Origin: an uncultured Acetatifactor sp.
Lineage (GTDB): Bacteria; Bacillota; Clostridia; Lachnospirales; Lachnospiraceae
Length of the DNA: 64,000 bases
Direction of reading: 5' to 3'
Assembly: GCA_910586515.1 (NCBI GenBank)
Contig: CAJUGL010000001.1
Coordinates: 18,011-82,010, forward strand
Numbering within the stretch: position 1 is the stretch's first letter; each line of letters starts with the position of its first letter. Below are positions 29,801 to 38,767 of the stretch, in pieces. Both the position numbers and the translations under genes were made by a program. The notes beneath the pieces were generated by a model. The model saw only the letters and a program-made list of their open reading frames with translations, did no database searches and was not told where the DNA came from.

Positions 29801-29998
29801 CGCCCAGGACGCAAAACAGGCCGTGTCGTTGCCGAAGCCGTGGGACAGAGCTGCGGCAATGACGCGGATGAGCACGGCTGCGAGGAGCAGTGAGGAAAGC
29901 CGGCCTCTGGCCAGTTCGCCGCGCCGGATTCCCGCTTCGCAGAAGCAGAAGCACATGGCGAAAACGCCGAGGACAGCAAAAATGTGAATGTAAAGCAT
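26882..29998 (-). CDS. Two-module polytopic glycosyltransferase, GT39/PMT-like
   Basis: The 1038-aa protein is almost entirely hydrophobic. An N-terminal half (about residues 1-440) looks like a lipid-linked-sugar glycosyltransferase with a GFGNDTACFASWADR first loop and a TDYPPGYMYVLW segment. The C-terminal half is protein-mannosyltransferase-like: FDEIYHGRTAYEFL with a DE pair after a TM helix, then ENTHPPLGKILISLGVA. A soluble stretch (about 500-610) lies between. The family moves sugars from polyprenyl-phosphate carriers to proteins or glycans outside the membrane. The ATG at 29998 is chosen over 30037 because AGGAGG lies 5 nt upstream. Acceptor and sugar cannot be deduced. Confidence 0.85.
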   Translation of the reverse strand: MLYIHIFAVLGVFAMCFCFCEAGIRRGELARGRLSSLLLAAVLIRVIAAALSHGFGNDTACFASWADRIFQVGPSGFYSPDFFTDYPPGYMYVLWVLGAVRKLFGIEYYSAPHLVLLKIPAIICDMACGLLLYREAAKKCSENQAFFLCAAYLLNPAVILNSSVWGQVDSVFTLAVVYMCLCLVQGRMYPAYIAFGIGVLIKPQTLIFGPVILAGFIDHVSSLRAFARNALQCVSVALAGIILCLPFGLENVFKQYFTTVGSYPYAAINAYNFWGFLGLNWVSQDNTFLGIPYQAYGMAAIVLTVVFVLFLSFRNRGDNEKYPFLAALLILSIFMFSVRMHERYMYPGLLLLLLSYVYKPSGLTFLCYGSFSVMHFYNTAHILFFYDPKNYSAKTPFLLLVSAGMLACTGLLYYITYRLYRGQGACTVTWEETSVPEGQASDGLFRITGAAPSPSRKRVSLKKADILCMIVITAVYSVFALRDLGDRVAPSTSYDMSQGQSIELDFGDSVPTLLSYYIAPWHGRVFSLEGKNNPADSWTVYENITLNNVFSWQDAALNSGTPLIKLTLQEPTASLIELVFLDDARNVITPVNAGDYPNLFDESNLYPETATFRNGMYFDEIYHGRTAYEFLHGLTTYENTHPPLGKILISLGVAVFGMNPFGWRIVGTLFGIFMVPLIYLFARQISKNTATAALACILFTFDFMHFSQTRIATIDVYITFFVILMYYFMYRYCCLSFYDTALKKTWLPLGACGICMGLGIAAKWTGVYAGCGLAVIFFSLLYRRYREYLYAKEDLSGCTNGISHRHVAENFVPYTKRTICFCVIFFVVLPGLIYLLSYLPFRDYSDRGLIGRMLYNQQTMFDYHSNLESTHIFSSYWYEWPVVKRPIWYYSRIVTGQQDAGGIREGISSFGNPAVWWAGIPAFLYTIYLWAKKKDKTAAFLVVGYMAQYLPWMFVTRSTFIYHYFPSVVFVVLMIMYSFRQLQEKVSRRAFLGFAVVYGAVVVALFLLFYPVLSGQPVEAAYVQKYLRWFSSWVLTAK

Positions 29999-30090
29999 AA
30001 AACCCTCCTGAATTATTTGTAAAATATATTTCGGCAATTTTTGGGGCTTTGCCGAAATGAAATGAAATTTTTCTTATTATACCAAAAAGC

Positions 30091-30120
30091 TTGGAAGATG
30101 AAAAGGTTTTATGTTATAAT
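30091..30120 (+). promoter_or_regulatory. Promoter for the MacB-like operon
   Basis: TTGGAA and TATAAT are 18 bp apart. The transcript would start near 30128 and carry the hairpin leader at 30149-30195. Confidence 0.5.
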
Positions 30121-30148
30121 AAATTGTATATAAACGGCTAAGTTGCTG

Positions 30149-30195
30149 TTCACCCGGGGCCTTTCGGGGTGTTATCAAGCGTTTTGTCGGGTGAA
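30149..30195 (+). promoter_or_regulatory. Leader with competing hairpins before the ABC ATPase gene
   Basis: TTCACCCG (30149-30156) can pair with CGGGTGAA (30188-30195), or its CACCC can pair with the nearer GGGTG (about 30167-30171). The outer fold takes up bases adjacent to the ribosome site of the gene at 30205, so the switch could affect translation. Confidence 0.35.
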
Positions 30196-30204
30196 AGGGT
30201 GGCT

Positions 30205-30909
30205 ATGAGTGCTTTTGTCAGTTTCCGGAATGTGAAAAAGGTATATAAAACAGGAGAGGTGGAGATAACGGCTCTGCACGATGTGGATTTTGAAGTGGAA
30301 AAAGGAGAATTCTGTGTGATTGTGGGAGCCTCCGGGGCCGGAAAAACCACTATACTCAATATTTTAGGCGGTATGGATACGCTTACGTCGGGGAGCGTAT
30401 TTCTTGACGGTCAGGAGATATCTTCCTATGGGCGGCGGCAGCTTACTTCCTATCGGCGCTACGACGTGGGGTTTGTATTTCAGTTTTATAATCTGGTACA
30501 GAATCTGACTGCTCTGGAGAATGTGGAGCTGGCGGCGCAGATCTGCAGGGAACCTCTGGATGCGGCGACAGTGCTTGAGCAGGTGGGATTAAAGGAGCGG
30601 AGCAATAATTTTCCGGCGCAGCTTTCCGGAGGGGAACAGCAGCGCGTAGCCATTGCCAGGGCATTGGCGAAGAATCCCAAGCTGCTTTTGTGTGATGAAC
30701 CGACAGGAGCGCTGGATTACCGGACAGGCAAGGCCGTGCTTAAGCTTCTGCAGGATACCTGCCGCAATATGGGAAAGACGGTTATCGTTATTACACACAA
30801 CCAGGCGCTGACGGCCATGGCTGATCGGATTATCACGGTGAAAAGCGGAACGGTAGCGGATACAATATTGAATGAGCATATCGTGGATATATCTGAGATA
30901 GAATGGTAA
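30205..30909 (+). CDS. MacB/LolD-type ABC transporter ATP-binding protein
   Basis: The 234-aa ATPase has Walker [11 protein letters not shown]-loop FQFYNLVQ, signature LSGGEQQR, Walker [13 protein letters not shown] and H-loop ITHN. The GEQQR and EPTGALD forms are typical of the MacB/LolD/FtsE class that works with FtsX-type permeases. The permease is the next gene. The ATG at 30205 follows AAAGGGTGGCT; the upstream in-frame start at 30169 lies inside the leader hairpin. The pair would export or release a substrate using mechanical motion of the permease. Confidence 0.93.
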   Translation: MSAFVSFRNVKKVYKTGEVEITALHDVDFEVEKGEFCVIVGASGAGKTTILNILGGMDTLTSGSVFLDGQEISSYGRRQLTSYRRYDVGFVFQFYNLVQNLTALENVELAAQICREPLDAATVLEQVGLKERSNNFPAQLSGGEQQRVAIARALAKNPKLLLCDEPTGALDYRTGKAVLKLLQDTCRNMGKTVIVITHNQALTAMADRIITVKSGTVADTILNEHIVDISEIEW

Positions 30910-30977
30910 ATGGGCATTGATTATATCTGATACTGAAAATTGCCTTGACAATAATTGGGATGGTGAACGGGAAGGAC

Positions 30978-33900
30978 ATGCGGGAGATCAGGAGATCCAC
31001 ATTCAGAGAAATAAAATCCAGTTTTGGACGCTTTATGGCCATTTTTGCAATTATTGCTTTGGGGGTGGGCTTTTTTGCAGGGCTAAAGGTGACACGTCCC
31101 GGCATAACTGCTTCGGTGGAGGAGTACCTGGAGAAGTATTCCTTTTATGATTACCGCCTTTTGTCCACTTTGGGCTTTGAGCAGGAAGATGTAGACTTTC
31201 TGGCTGCCGGCGAGGATGTGGAAGCAGCGGAGGGAGCGGTGTCCTTCGACGTGCTGTATCGGCTGGAGGACGGCAGTCAGGGGGCGGTGAAAACTTACAG
31301 TCTGCCGCAGCGCCTGAATACACTGAAGCTGGTCTGGGGCCGGATGCCGGAAGCAGAAGGCGAATGTGCGGCGGACAGCAATCTGTTCGGCAAGTCGGAT
31401 CTGGGCGGCCGGATCTGGCTGTCCGAGGACAATAAGGAAGAAGATCTGGAGCATTTTTCCTGCAGAGAATACGAGATTGTGGGGATTGTGCAGTCTCCGC
31501 TGTATCTGCAGTATGAGAGAGGGAATACTTCTCTGGGCACGGGACGGCTGGATGGCTATCTGTATCTGACGGAGGATGGCTACGACGTAGATTATTTTAC
31601 CGATATCTATGTGAAATTCAGCGGAGATTTCGGGTTGTACAGTGCGGAGTACGAGGCTTTTATCGAAGGGAAAAACGGGATCTGGGAGGATTTGACAGAA
31701 GAGGCTGCAGGACGGAGATACAACAGTATCCGGGATACAGCGGAAGAAGAGCTTGCCGAGGCAAGAGAAGAATTAGAGGAGAAAAGGACAGAGGGCGAAG
31801 AGGAACTGGAAGAAGCGCAGAAGACCTTGGCAGAAGCCGAGAAGGAGCTTGCGGAGGGGGAGGAAGCCCTGGCGGATGCGGAGGATGAGCTTGCGGAAGG
31901 GGAGCGAACTCTGGAGAAGGAGCGCAGGCAGCTTGAGGACGCCCGGGCCCAGCTGGAGGGAAAAGAACAGGAGCTTGCGGATGCGGAAGCAGCCATTGCG
32001 GAAAACGAAGCGAAACTGAGAGATGCGGACTCTCTTCTGGCAGGCAAGGAGAGCGAACTTGCGGAGGGCGAAGCTCTTATGGCGCAGAAGGAGGCGGAGC
32101 TTGTCCAGGGGGAGGCCGGGCTTGCGGAGGCAAAGGATGCCTGGCAGGACAGCAGCCGGGAAATTGAGGCCGGAAAGCTTCAGCTGGCGGAAGGTCAGGA
32201 GCAGATTCTGGCAGGCAGAGCGGAACTTGCGCGGCAGAGAGAGGAATTAACGTTTGCCTACGGGGCAGGCCTGATTGGCCAGGAGGCCTATGATGCAGGA
32301 TTGGCAGCTATTGCGGCAGGAGAGGCGGAGATTGACGCCCAAGAGACAATCCTGCGGGAGAAGGAACAGGAACTTTTACAGGGAGAGGCTGCGCTGACAG
32401 CCGCCTGGCAGCAGATATCGGAGGATGAGCAGCTGCTGACGGAGGGCAGACAGGCGCTTGAACAGGGAAAAGAGGAGCTTGCGCAGGGACGCGGGGCTCT
32501 GGAAGATGCGAAAGCAGATGTTTCTGCGGGCTGGCAGGAACTCAATGAGGGAAAAGCGGAGCTTGCGGAGGGAAGAGCGGCTTTTGAGGACGGACGCAGA
32601 GAAATTGCGAAAGGCGAAGAGGCATTGGCCGATGCCGCCAGAGACATGGATGAGGCAAAGGCCACACTGGAGGAAAAAGAAGAGGAGCTTGCAGAGGCAA
32701 AAAAAGAATATACAGACGGGCTGGAGGAGTATCAGGATGCCCGAAAGGAATTTGACGGGAAAATAGCGGATGCGGAGAAAGAGTTGGCGGACGCGGAAGA
32801 AGAGTTGGCGGAGCTGAAAGAGCCGGATACCTATGTGCTGGGCAGGGATGCCAATATGGGGTATGTGTGTTTCGAGAACGATTCCAAAATAGTGGAGGGA
32901 ATCGCCAACATTTTTCCCGTATTCTTTTTTCTGGTGGCCGCGCTGGTGTGCATCACCACCATGAATCGGATGGTAGAGGAACAGCGTACTCAGATAGGTG
33001 TGCTGAAGGCTTTGGGATACGGTGAGATTACGATAATGTCGAAATACCTGACCTATTCGGGACTGGCGGCTGTGACGGGCTGTATCTTCGGCTTTTTTCT
33101 CGGTACATGGGGATTTCCGGAAGTAATATGGTATTGTTATGGGATGATGTACAGCGCGGATCCGATTTTTTATGTATTTGACTGGCGGCTTGCGGCAATA
33201 TCCATAGTCGTGTCTCTGCTGTGTTCTATGGGTGCAACATGGTTTTCCTGTCGGGTGGAGCTGGTACAGGTGGCTGCGGCGCTCATGAGGCCGAAGGCGC
33301 CCAAAGCGGGAAAAAGGGTGATTCTGGAGCGGATTACTTTTCTGTGGAAGAGACTGAGTTTTCTGCACAAGGTATCCATGAGGAATATTTTCCGCTATAA
33401 GAGACGCCTGTTTATGATGGTGGTGGGAATCAGCGGATGTACGGCGCTGCTGGTAACCGGCTTTGGCGTCAAGGATTCCATAGCCGATATCGCAGCCAAG
33501 CAGTTTGGGGAGATTCAGACCTGTGATATCAGCATTTCCCTGAAAGAGCGGGCAGATGGCAGCCTGGAAGAGAAGCTGCTTGCCTTAGGCTCCGAAGGCA
33601 TGGGAGAGTATACCTGTGTCATGGAGAAAAATATGGATCTGGTCACGGAGGAGGGAGTCAAATCCGTGATTCTTGTGGCGGGTAAGGAGGAGGAAATGGC
33701 TTCTTTCTTGGATCTTCATACTGCCGCAGGAAAGGATATCGCTTATCCGGGTCCCGGGGAGGCGGTTATTTCCAATAAGATTGCTGAGGACTATCATCTT
33801 AGGCCGGGAAATCAGATCACTCTGCGGGCAGAAGATATGCGGACGATTACGGTCCGGGTTTCCGGAGTTTATGAAAATTATCTTTACAATTATGTTCATG

Positions 33901-34496
33901 TTTCGGAAGAAACCTGGAGAGAACAGATGAAAGAAGAACCCGAGCGGAAGACGGTTTACCTGAATCTTGAAGCGGAGAAGGAAGACTTGCTTACCGCGCA
34001 TGGGCTTTCGGCGGAGCTGATGAAACTGGATGAAGTGCTGAATGTCACGGTAAATGAGGATACCATGGAGCGCATCGGCAATATGATGGCCAGTCTGGAC
34101 ATTATTGTGGTGGTGGTCATTCTCTGCGCGGCAGGACTGGCTTTTATTGTGCTGTATAATCTTACCAATATCAATATTACGGAACGTATACGGGAGATAG
34201 CTACCATCAAGGTTCTGGGATTTTACAAAAAGGAGACTGCGGCGTATGTGTTTCGGGAAAATATTCTGCTGACGATTTTGGGCATAACGGCAGGACTGGT
34301 GCTGGGACATTTTCTGCACGCCTTTGTCATGGGAGAGATCAGGATAGATATGATATCCTTTGACATATATGTCAAGCCGGTAAGTTATGTGTACAGTTCT
34401 CTGCTGACGCTTGCCTTTGCGGGAACTGTGAATTGGTTTATGAGCGGTAAACTGGAGGGAATCAGTATGACCGAATCTCTCAAGAGCGTAGATTAA
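30978..34496 (+). CDS. FtsX/MacB-type ABC permease with a long coiled-coil domain
   Basis: TM1 with SSFGRFMAIFAIIALGVGFFAG opens the protein, followed by an extracytoplasmic core. About residues 253-614 are a very long coiled coil built of Glu/Ala/Leu-rich repeats (AELAEGE-like units). Two FtsX-like membrane blocks follow: FPVFFFLVAALVCITTM onward (about 640-760) and DIIVVVVILCAAGLAFIVL onward (about 1035-1165). The layout is that of large permeases that pair with MacB-type ATPases, here the gene 68 bp upstream. The start is uncertain: the ATG at 30978 gives the usual N-terminus but has GAAGG only 2 nt away; ATG 30960 and TTG 30945 are alternatives. Substrate unknown. Confidence 0.9.
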   Translation: MREIRRSTFREIKSSFGRFMAIFAIIALGVGFFAGLKVTRPGITASVEEYLEKYSFYDYRLLSTLGFEQEDVDFLAAGEDVEAAEGAVSFDVLYRLEDGSQGAVKTYSLPQRLNTLKLVWGRMPEAEGECAADSNLFGKSDLGGRIWLSEDNKEEDLEHFSCREYEIVGIVQSPLYLQYERGNTSLGTGRLDGYLYLTEDGYDVDYFTDIYVKFSGDFGLYSAEYEAFIEGKNGIWEDLTEEAAGRRYNSIRDTAEEELAEAREELEEKRTEGEEELEEAQKTLAEAEKELAEGEEALADAEDELAEGERTLEKERRQLEDARAQLEGKEQELADAEAAIAENEAKLRDADSLLAGKESELAEGEALMAQKEAELVQGEAGLAEAKDAWQDSSREIEAGKLQLAEGQEQILAGRAELARQREELTFAYGAGLIGQEAYDAGLAAIAAGEAEIDAQETILREKEQELLQGEAALTAAWQQISEDEQLLTEGRQALEQGKEELAQGRGALEDAKADVSAGWQELNEGKAELAEGRAAFEDGRREIAKGEEALADAARDMDEAKATLEEKEEELAEAKKEYTDGLEEYQDARKEFDGKIADAEKELADAEEELAELKEPDTYVLGRDANMGYVCFENDSKIVEGIANIFPVFFFLVAALVCITTMNRMVEEQRTQIGVLKALGYGEITIMSKYLTYSGLAAVTGCIFGFFLGTWGFPEVIWYCYGMMYSADPIFYVFDWRLAAISIVVSLLCSMGATWFSCRVELVQVAAALMRPKAPKAGKRVILERITFLWKRLSFLHKVSMRNIFRYKRRLFMMVVGISGCTALLVTGFGVKDSIADIAAKQFGEIQTCDISISLKERADGSLEEKLLALGSEGMGEYTCVMEKNMDLVTEEGVKSVILVAGKEEEMASFLDLHTAAGKDIAYPGPGEAVISNKIAEDYHLRPGNQITLRAEDMRTITVRVSGVYENYLYNYVHVSEETWREQMKEEPERKTVYLNLEAEKEDLLTAHGLSAELMKLDEVLNVTVNEDTMERIGNMMASLDIIVVVVILCAAGLAFIVLYNLTNINITERIREIATIKVLGFYKKETAAYVFRENILLTILGITAGLVLGHFLHAFVMGEIRIDMISFDIYVKPVSYVYSSLLTLAFAGTVNWFMSGKLEGISMTESLKSVD

Positions 34497-34556
34497 CGGG
34501 AATTTGACCAAAAGCGCAGAAAACATTTAGCAGCGAGAACGGAAAGGGAAACGGAA

Positions 34557-35348
34557 ATGAAATTCGATATGCACTGTCATACAAAGGAGGGGTCACTGGA
34601 CGGCAAGATACCTGTAGAGGAATTTGCGTCTATTCTGAGAGAAAAGGGATTTGACGGAATGCTGGTGAGCGATCACGATTCCTATAACGGTTACCGGGCA
34701 TGGAAGAGAGTGCACGGAGGCGGGAGGGACGGTGATTTTCTTGTGCTGAAAGGCGTGGAATATGATACAATTGACGCAGGACATATTCTGGTGATCATGC
34801 CGGAGGGCGTAAAGCTGAAAATTCTGGAGCTGAGGGGGCTTCCGGTACAGTTTCTGATTGATATCGTCCATAAAAACGGAGGCATTCTGGGTCCGGCTCA
34901 TCCCTGCGGTGAAAAATACCTGAGTATTATGAATACCAGAAAACATCGGAACCAGAGGGCCGTGATGGACAGATTTGATTTTCTGGAGGGCTTTAACGCC
35001 TGTGAATCGGTGGAGAGCAATGCGGGAGCGCTGGCGATTGCCGAAATGTATGAAAAGCCTGTCTTCGGCGGAAGCGATGCCCATAAGACGGATTGCGTCG
35101 GAATGGGGTATACGGTATTCTGTGAGGAGATTACCTGTGAGTCGGATTTGATTAAACTGGTAAAAGAGAAAGGAAAGGAGGCGTGCACCTGCGGCGGCGA
35201 GTACTATGAGAAGACCACAAAACAGAGGATCGGCAAGGCCAACAATTTGCTGGTGGATGGATTTTGGTTTTATAATCGGGTTGCCAGTATGGCGCGTCAC
35301 AGGAAACGGATTCGGGAACTCCGGAAATATTATATCCGAATAAAGTGA
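34557..35348 (+). CDS. PHP-domain metal-dependent phosphoesterase-like protein
   Basis: The 263-aa product starts with MKFDMHCHTKEGSLD, the HxH metal site of PHP domains. Further ligands appear in MLVSDHDSYNG, LKGVEYD, PAHPCG and FGGSDAHKTD, all in the usual order. Relatives hydrolyse phosphoesters such as nucleotide 3',5'-bisphosphates (TrpH/RnaAM) or sugar phosphates. It starts 60 bp after the permease gene on the same strand and may be co-transcribed, but no functional link is known. A Lys/Arg-rich C-terminal tail is present. Confidence 0.85.
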   Translation: MKFDMHCHTKEGSLDGKIPVEEFASILREKGFDGMLVSDHDSYNGYRAWKRVHGGGRDGDFLVLKGVEYDTIDAGHILVIMPEGVKLKILELRGLPVQFLIDIVHKNGGILGPAHPCGEKYLSIMNTRKHRNQRAVMDRFDFLEGFNACESVESNAGALAIAEMYEKPVFGGSDAHKTDCVGMGYTVFCEEITCESDLIKLVKEKGKEACTCGGEYYEKTTKQRIGKANNLLVDGFWFYNRVASMARHRKRIRELRKYYIRIK

Positions 35349-35492
35349 TTAATTTTTGCTGTAATTCATAAAATCTTAAGGTACATTTTGGCGATAGTGT
35401 GATATACTCAATATGTGGCATTTTAATGTCCGCGTATTGGTTTTTTGTGCGTAATGTGCAGTGATTATTTTTGGAAGGGAATGTAATATAAT

Positions 35493-37793
35493 ATGGAAAA
35501 AAGAAGTAAACGTAATTTCAGGTCTGCAATGCACCGGCGCGGGACAGCGCTGATGCTTGCCGCGTTGACGGTATTTTCCGTGGCGGCCTGCGGGAAGACG
35601 GAAGGAGCTGCCGAGAGCGCGGTGAAGAAAGAATGGGTCTATGTGCCGGAATTTATTACGGTGGAGGAAGGAAACGTAAGTTACTATGATATGCAGCTGA
35701 CTGGGGAGAATGTATACTATCTGACCTATGACTGGAACGAAGAGACGCAGGAGCAAAGTCAGCGCATATGCAGATATTCGTTGGCGGACAAAAGCGTTAC
35801 GTCTCATGTGATTGCCATGGGAGAGGAATCGGGGAGGCAGGACATAAACAGAGGCTATTTCCTGGAAGACGGGACCATGTATGCCATCGCCTATTCGTAT
35901 TCCGAGGACTACAGTGAATCCTTCCAATGCCTGACCATGTTCGATGCGGAGGGAAAGCAGAAATTTTCGCAGGATATCACAGAATTGAGCGGGGATTCTT
36001 ATCTGGATTCACTGGCGGTAGACGGTGAAGGCAGGATTTATGTTTCCAGTGAAGGTAAAGTATTGCTCTTTGACGCGGAAGGAAACAGCAAAGGATCCGT
36101 AATCGTGGATAATACCGGAAATACGTGGATCGATACCCTTGTCCGCGGTAAGGACGGCAAGGTATACATAGGCTATAGTAATTATGATGGGAACACCAGC
36201 AGCTATACATTGTGCGAGGTGGACTTTGACGGGAAAAAAATGGGCGCCTCCTATGAAAACTTTCCCAGGAGCAGTTCGCTGGCGGCGGGCGTGGAGTATG
36301 ATTTCCTGATCAGCAACGGCAGAGAAGTATCCGGGTACAATCTGGGACAAAAGGAAGCTGAATATCTGTTCGACTGGCTGGACAGCGATATAAACGGCAA
36401 TAGTGTGCGGAAATTCAGCCAGCTGGAGGATGGCAGAGTCATTGCCGTTATAGAGGACTGGGAGAATAATGACCGCGGTATCGCGCTGCTGACAAAGAAG
36501 AAGGCGGAGGAGGCTCCTCAGAAGGAGACCATTACCATTGCAACCATGGGCGGATCCTACAGTCTGCAGTCCAAGGCCGTAAAATTCAACAAGGCCAACT
36601 CGCAGTACCATATTTCCGTTAAGGAGTATGTGAACTACGACAACTCTAACGAGAACACCTGGTCTGATGCGCTGACCAATCTGAACAATGACATAACTTC
36701 CGCCAACTGTCCGGATTTGATCGATTTGTCGTCGGTGAATATTGAACAGCTGACTGCCAAGGGAGTCCTGGAAGACCTGAATCCCTATTTGGAGAAGAGC
36801 GGCAAATTAAACAAATCCGATTTTGTGGAAAATATATTAAATGCATACACCTTTAACGGCGCATTGATAAGCATTCCTGTTTATTTTAATGTGCAGACGG
36901 TTGTGGGGGCGGCTTCCATGGTCGGCAGCGAGAGCGGATGGACATTGGATGAGTTGATAGCGCTGTCCAATGCGCATCCGGATGCGGAACTTTTTGACCG
37001 GGTTTCCAAACAGTACATTCTGCGGATGGCCATGATGTTCAACGGAGACTCCTTTATTGACTGGAATACGGGGGAGTGCAGTTTTGACTCTGACGCATTT
37101 AAAAATATTCTGGAATTTGTAAATAAATTTCCGGATGAAATAAAGTCGGAAGAAGGGATGGACTCGGAGCCGACCAGGATTCAAAACGGCGAGGTGCTGT
37201 TGGCCACAAGCTACATTTATGATTTTAATCAGCTTCAAATGTACAATGAGATTTTTAAGGGTGATTATAATTGTATCGGATTCCCCACGGTGGACGGAAC
37301 AGGAGGTCATGCCCTGTCTGGAGGAGATGCTTATGCTATAACCGCCAAGTCGGGTCATAAGGACGGCGCATGGGAATTTCTGGAAAGCATTCTGACGGAA
37401 GAGGACAATGAGCGCTATTGGAATGGTTTTCCCACGATAAAGACCAGGCTGGATAATATGAAGAAGAAGGCCATGGAGCCGGATTATATTCTGGATGAAA
37501 ACGGAGAGATCCTAAAGGACGAAAACGGCGAACCGATGATCAGCGAGGGTACTTCCTCCGTGGGCTATGAAGACGGCTGGAGCTATACATATCGCAAACC
37601 GACTCAGGAAGAGATAGACAAAGTGGTGGAGCTGATGGACAATGCGAGGCCGGTGTCCTATAATGGAAACGATGAGATTACGAAGATCATCAATGAGGAA
37701 GCGGAAGGTTTCTTCAAGGGGCAGAAATCTGTGGACGAAGTGGTCGGCATTATCCAGAACCGTGTCAAGATTTATGTGGGAGAGACCAAATAG
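35493..37793 (+). CDS. Solute-binding lipoprotein with propeller-like N-terminal domain (SBP 1)
   Basis: A signal peptide ends in a VAAC lipobox, so the protein is probably a membrane-tethered lipoprotein. Residues about 40-340 are not a normal binding protein; they show repeated beta-type segments (YYDMQLTGENVYYLTYD, LAVDGEGRIYVSSEGKVLLF) like a beta-propeller. Residues about 345-760 form an extracellular solute-binding domain of the sugar type (ETITIATMGGSYSLQSKAVKFN at its start; AWEFLESILTEED near its end). The tail IINEEAEGFFKGQKSVDEV recurs in two other binding proteins in this window. Two sugar-type permeases follow, so it probably delivers an oligosaccharide or glycan piece. The ligand is unknown. 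Confidence 0.88.
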   Translation: MEKRSKRNFRSAMHRRGTALMLAALTVFSVAACGKTEGAAESAVKKEWVYVPEFITVEEGNVSYYDMQLTGENVYYLTYDWNEETQEQSQRICRYSLADKSVTSHVIAMGEESGRQDINRGYFLEDGTMYAIAYSYSEDYSESFQCLTMFDAEGKQKFSQDITELSGDSYLDSLAVDGEGRIYVSSEGKVLLFDAEGNSKGSVIVDNTGNTWIDTLVRGKDGKVYIGYSNYDGNTSSYTLCEVDFDGKKMGASYENFPRSSSLAAGVEYDFLISNGREVSGYNLGQKEAEYLFDWLDSDINGNSVRKFSQLEDGRVIAVIEDWENNDRGIALLTKKKAEEAPQKETITIATMGGSYSLQSKAVKFNKANSQYHISVKEYVNYDNSNENTWSDALTNLNNDITSANCPDLIDLSSVNIEQLTAKGVLEDLNPYLEKSGKLNKSDFVENILNAYTFNGALISIPVYFNVQTVVGAASMVGSESGWTLDELIALSNAHPDAELFDRVSKQYILRMAMMFNGDSFIDWNTGECSFDSDAFKNILEFVNKFPDEIKSEEGMDSEPTRIQNGEVLLATSYIYDFNQLQMYNEIFKGDYNCIGFPTVDGTGGHALSGGDAYAITAKSGHKDGAWEFLESILTEEDNERYWNGFPTIKTRLDNMKKKAMEPDYILDENGEILKDENGEPMISEGTSSVGYEDGWSYTYRKPTQEEIDKVVELMDNARPVSYNGNDEITKIINEEAEGFFKGQKSVDEVVGIIQNRVKIYVGETK

Positions 37794-37837
37794 GCTTTGA
37801 GGCCGAATAGGAAAATACATCTGGAATGAGGACGAAA

Positions 37838-38767
37838 ATGGGTATAAAGCGAAAAGACAGGCGCAAAAAGGCGCCGGTATCGGAAATGCATATCAAGACT
37901 ACCCGCAGAACCCGCAGACTGAAGCTCTGCTCAGGGCTGTATATCGCGCCCAGCTTTCTGGGGGTAATGGCGTTTTTTATACTGCCCTTTATGGTAGTGA
38001 TCTTTTATTCACTGGTGGATAATCCCATCAGCAATAATTTTGTTTTTCTGGATAATTTCAAGAACATTATGGAAAATGCCTCCTTTCGAACGGCTGTTCG
38101 AAATACATTTACCTTTGCCGTGGTAGCGGTGCCATTGGCCGTGGTTCTTTCTCTGCTGCTGGCCATTGTGCTGGAGGCAAAACTGCCTTTCCGGAGTCAG
38201 TTCAGAACCTTTTTTCTGAGTCCTATGATGGTGCCGGTGGCTTCCATCGTGCTGATCTGGCAGGTTCTGTTTCATTATAACGGGGCGATCAATGAGGTTC
38301 TGGTAAATATGGGGGGATCCAAGATTGACTGGATGAAATCAGATTACGGACTGATTGTGGTGGTTATCTTGTTTTTGTGGAAAAACCTGGGTTATAATAT
38401 GATTTTGTTCATGGCTGCGCTGGCGAGTATCCCGAAGGATATTCTGGAGGTGGCGAGGCTGGAGAGCGCAACTCCTCTGCAGACGTTTTTTTCCATAAAA
38501 ATACGTTATCTTTCCTCCTCCCTGCTGTTCGTGACGATTATGTCTCTGATCAGTTCCTTTAAGATATTCCGGGAGGTATATCTGCTGACAGGAGATTATC
38601 CTTACGACTCCATTTACACGCTCCAGCATTTTATGAACAATAAATTCAGATCCCTGGATTATCAGACTCTGTCTGCTGCGGCGATACTGATGTCGTTGGT
38701 GATGATTTTGATTATCGGGATTTTGTTTATTGCTGAGAATCATTTCGGAAAGGATGTGGAGGGATGA
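37838..38767 (+). CDS. Sugar-type ABC permease, MalF/UgpA family
   Basis: The 309-aa membrane protein has a basic N-terminus, six predicted helices and the inner-membrane EAA-like loop (AALASIPKDILEVARLESA), where the ATPase docks. GLYIAPSFLGVMAFFILP is typical of MalF/UgpA-type permeases. ATG 37838 has GAGG about 6 nt upstream and is preferred to 37826. The gene overlaps the next permease by ATGA. It forms the first half of the channel for the binding protein upstream. No ATPase is encoded in the run; such importers in Bacillota often share one from elsewhere. Confidence 0.92.
   Translation: MGIKRKDRRKKAPVSEMHIKTTRRTRRLKLCSGLYIAPSFLGVMAFFILPFMVVIFYSLVDNPISNNFVFLDNFKNIMENASFRTAVRNTFTFAVVAVPLAVVLSLLLAIVLEAKLPFRSQFRTFFLSPMMVPVASIVLIWQVLFHYNGAINEVLVNMGGSKIDWMKSDYGLIVVVILFLWKNLGYNMILFMAALASIPKDILEVARLESATPLQTFFSIKIRYLSSSLLFVTIMSLISSFKIFREVYLLTGDYPYDSIYTLQHFMNNKFRSLDYQTLSAAAILMSLVMILIIGILFIAENHFGKDVEG

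Noticed and set aside
32376..33368. 330-codon minus-strand frame opposite the FtsX permease
   Set aside because: Shadow frame produced by the Glu/Leu-rich coiled-coil codons; no start signal or recognisable domain.
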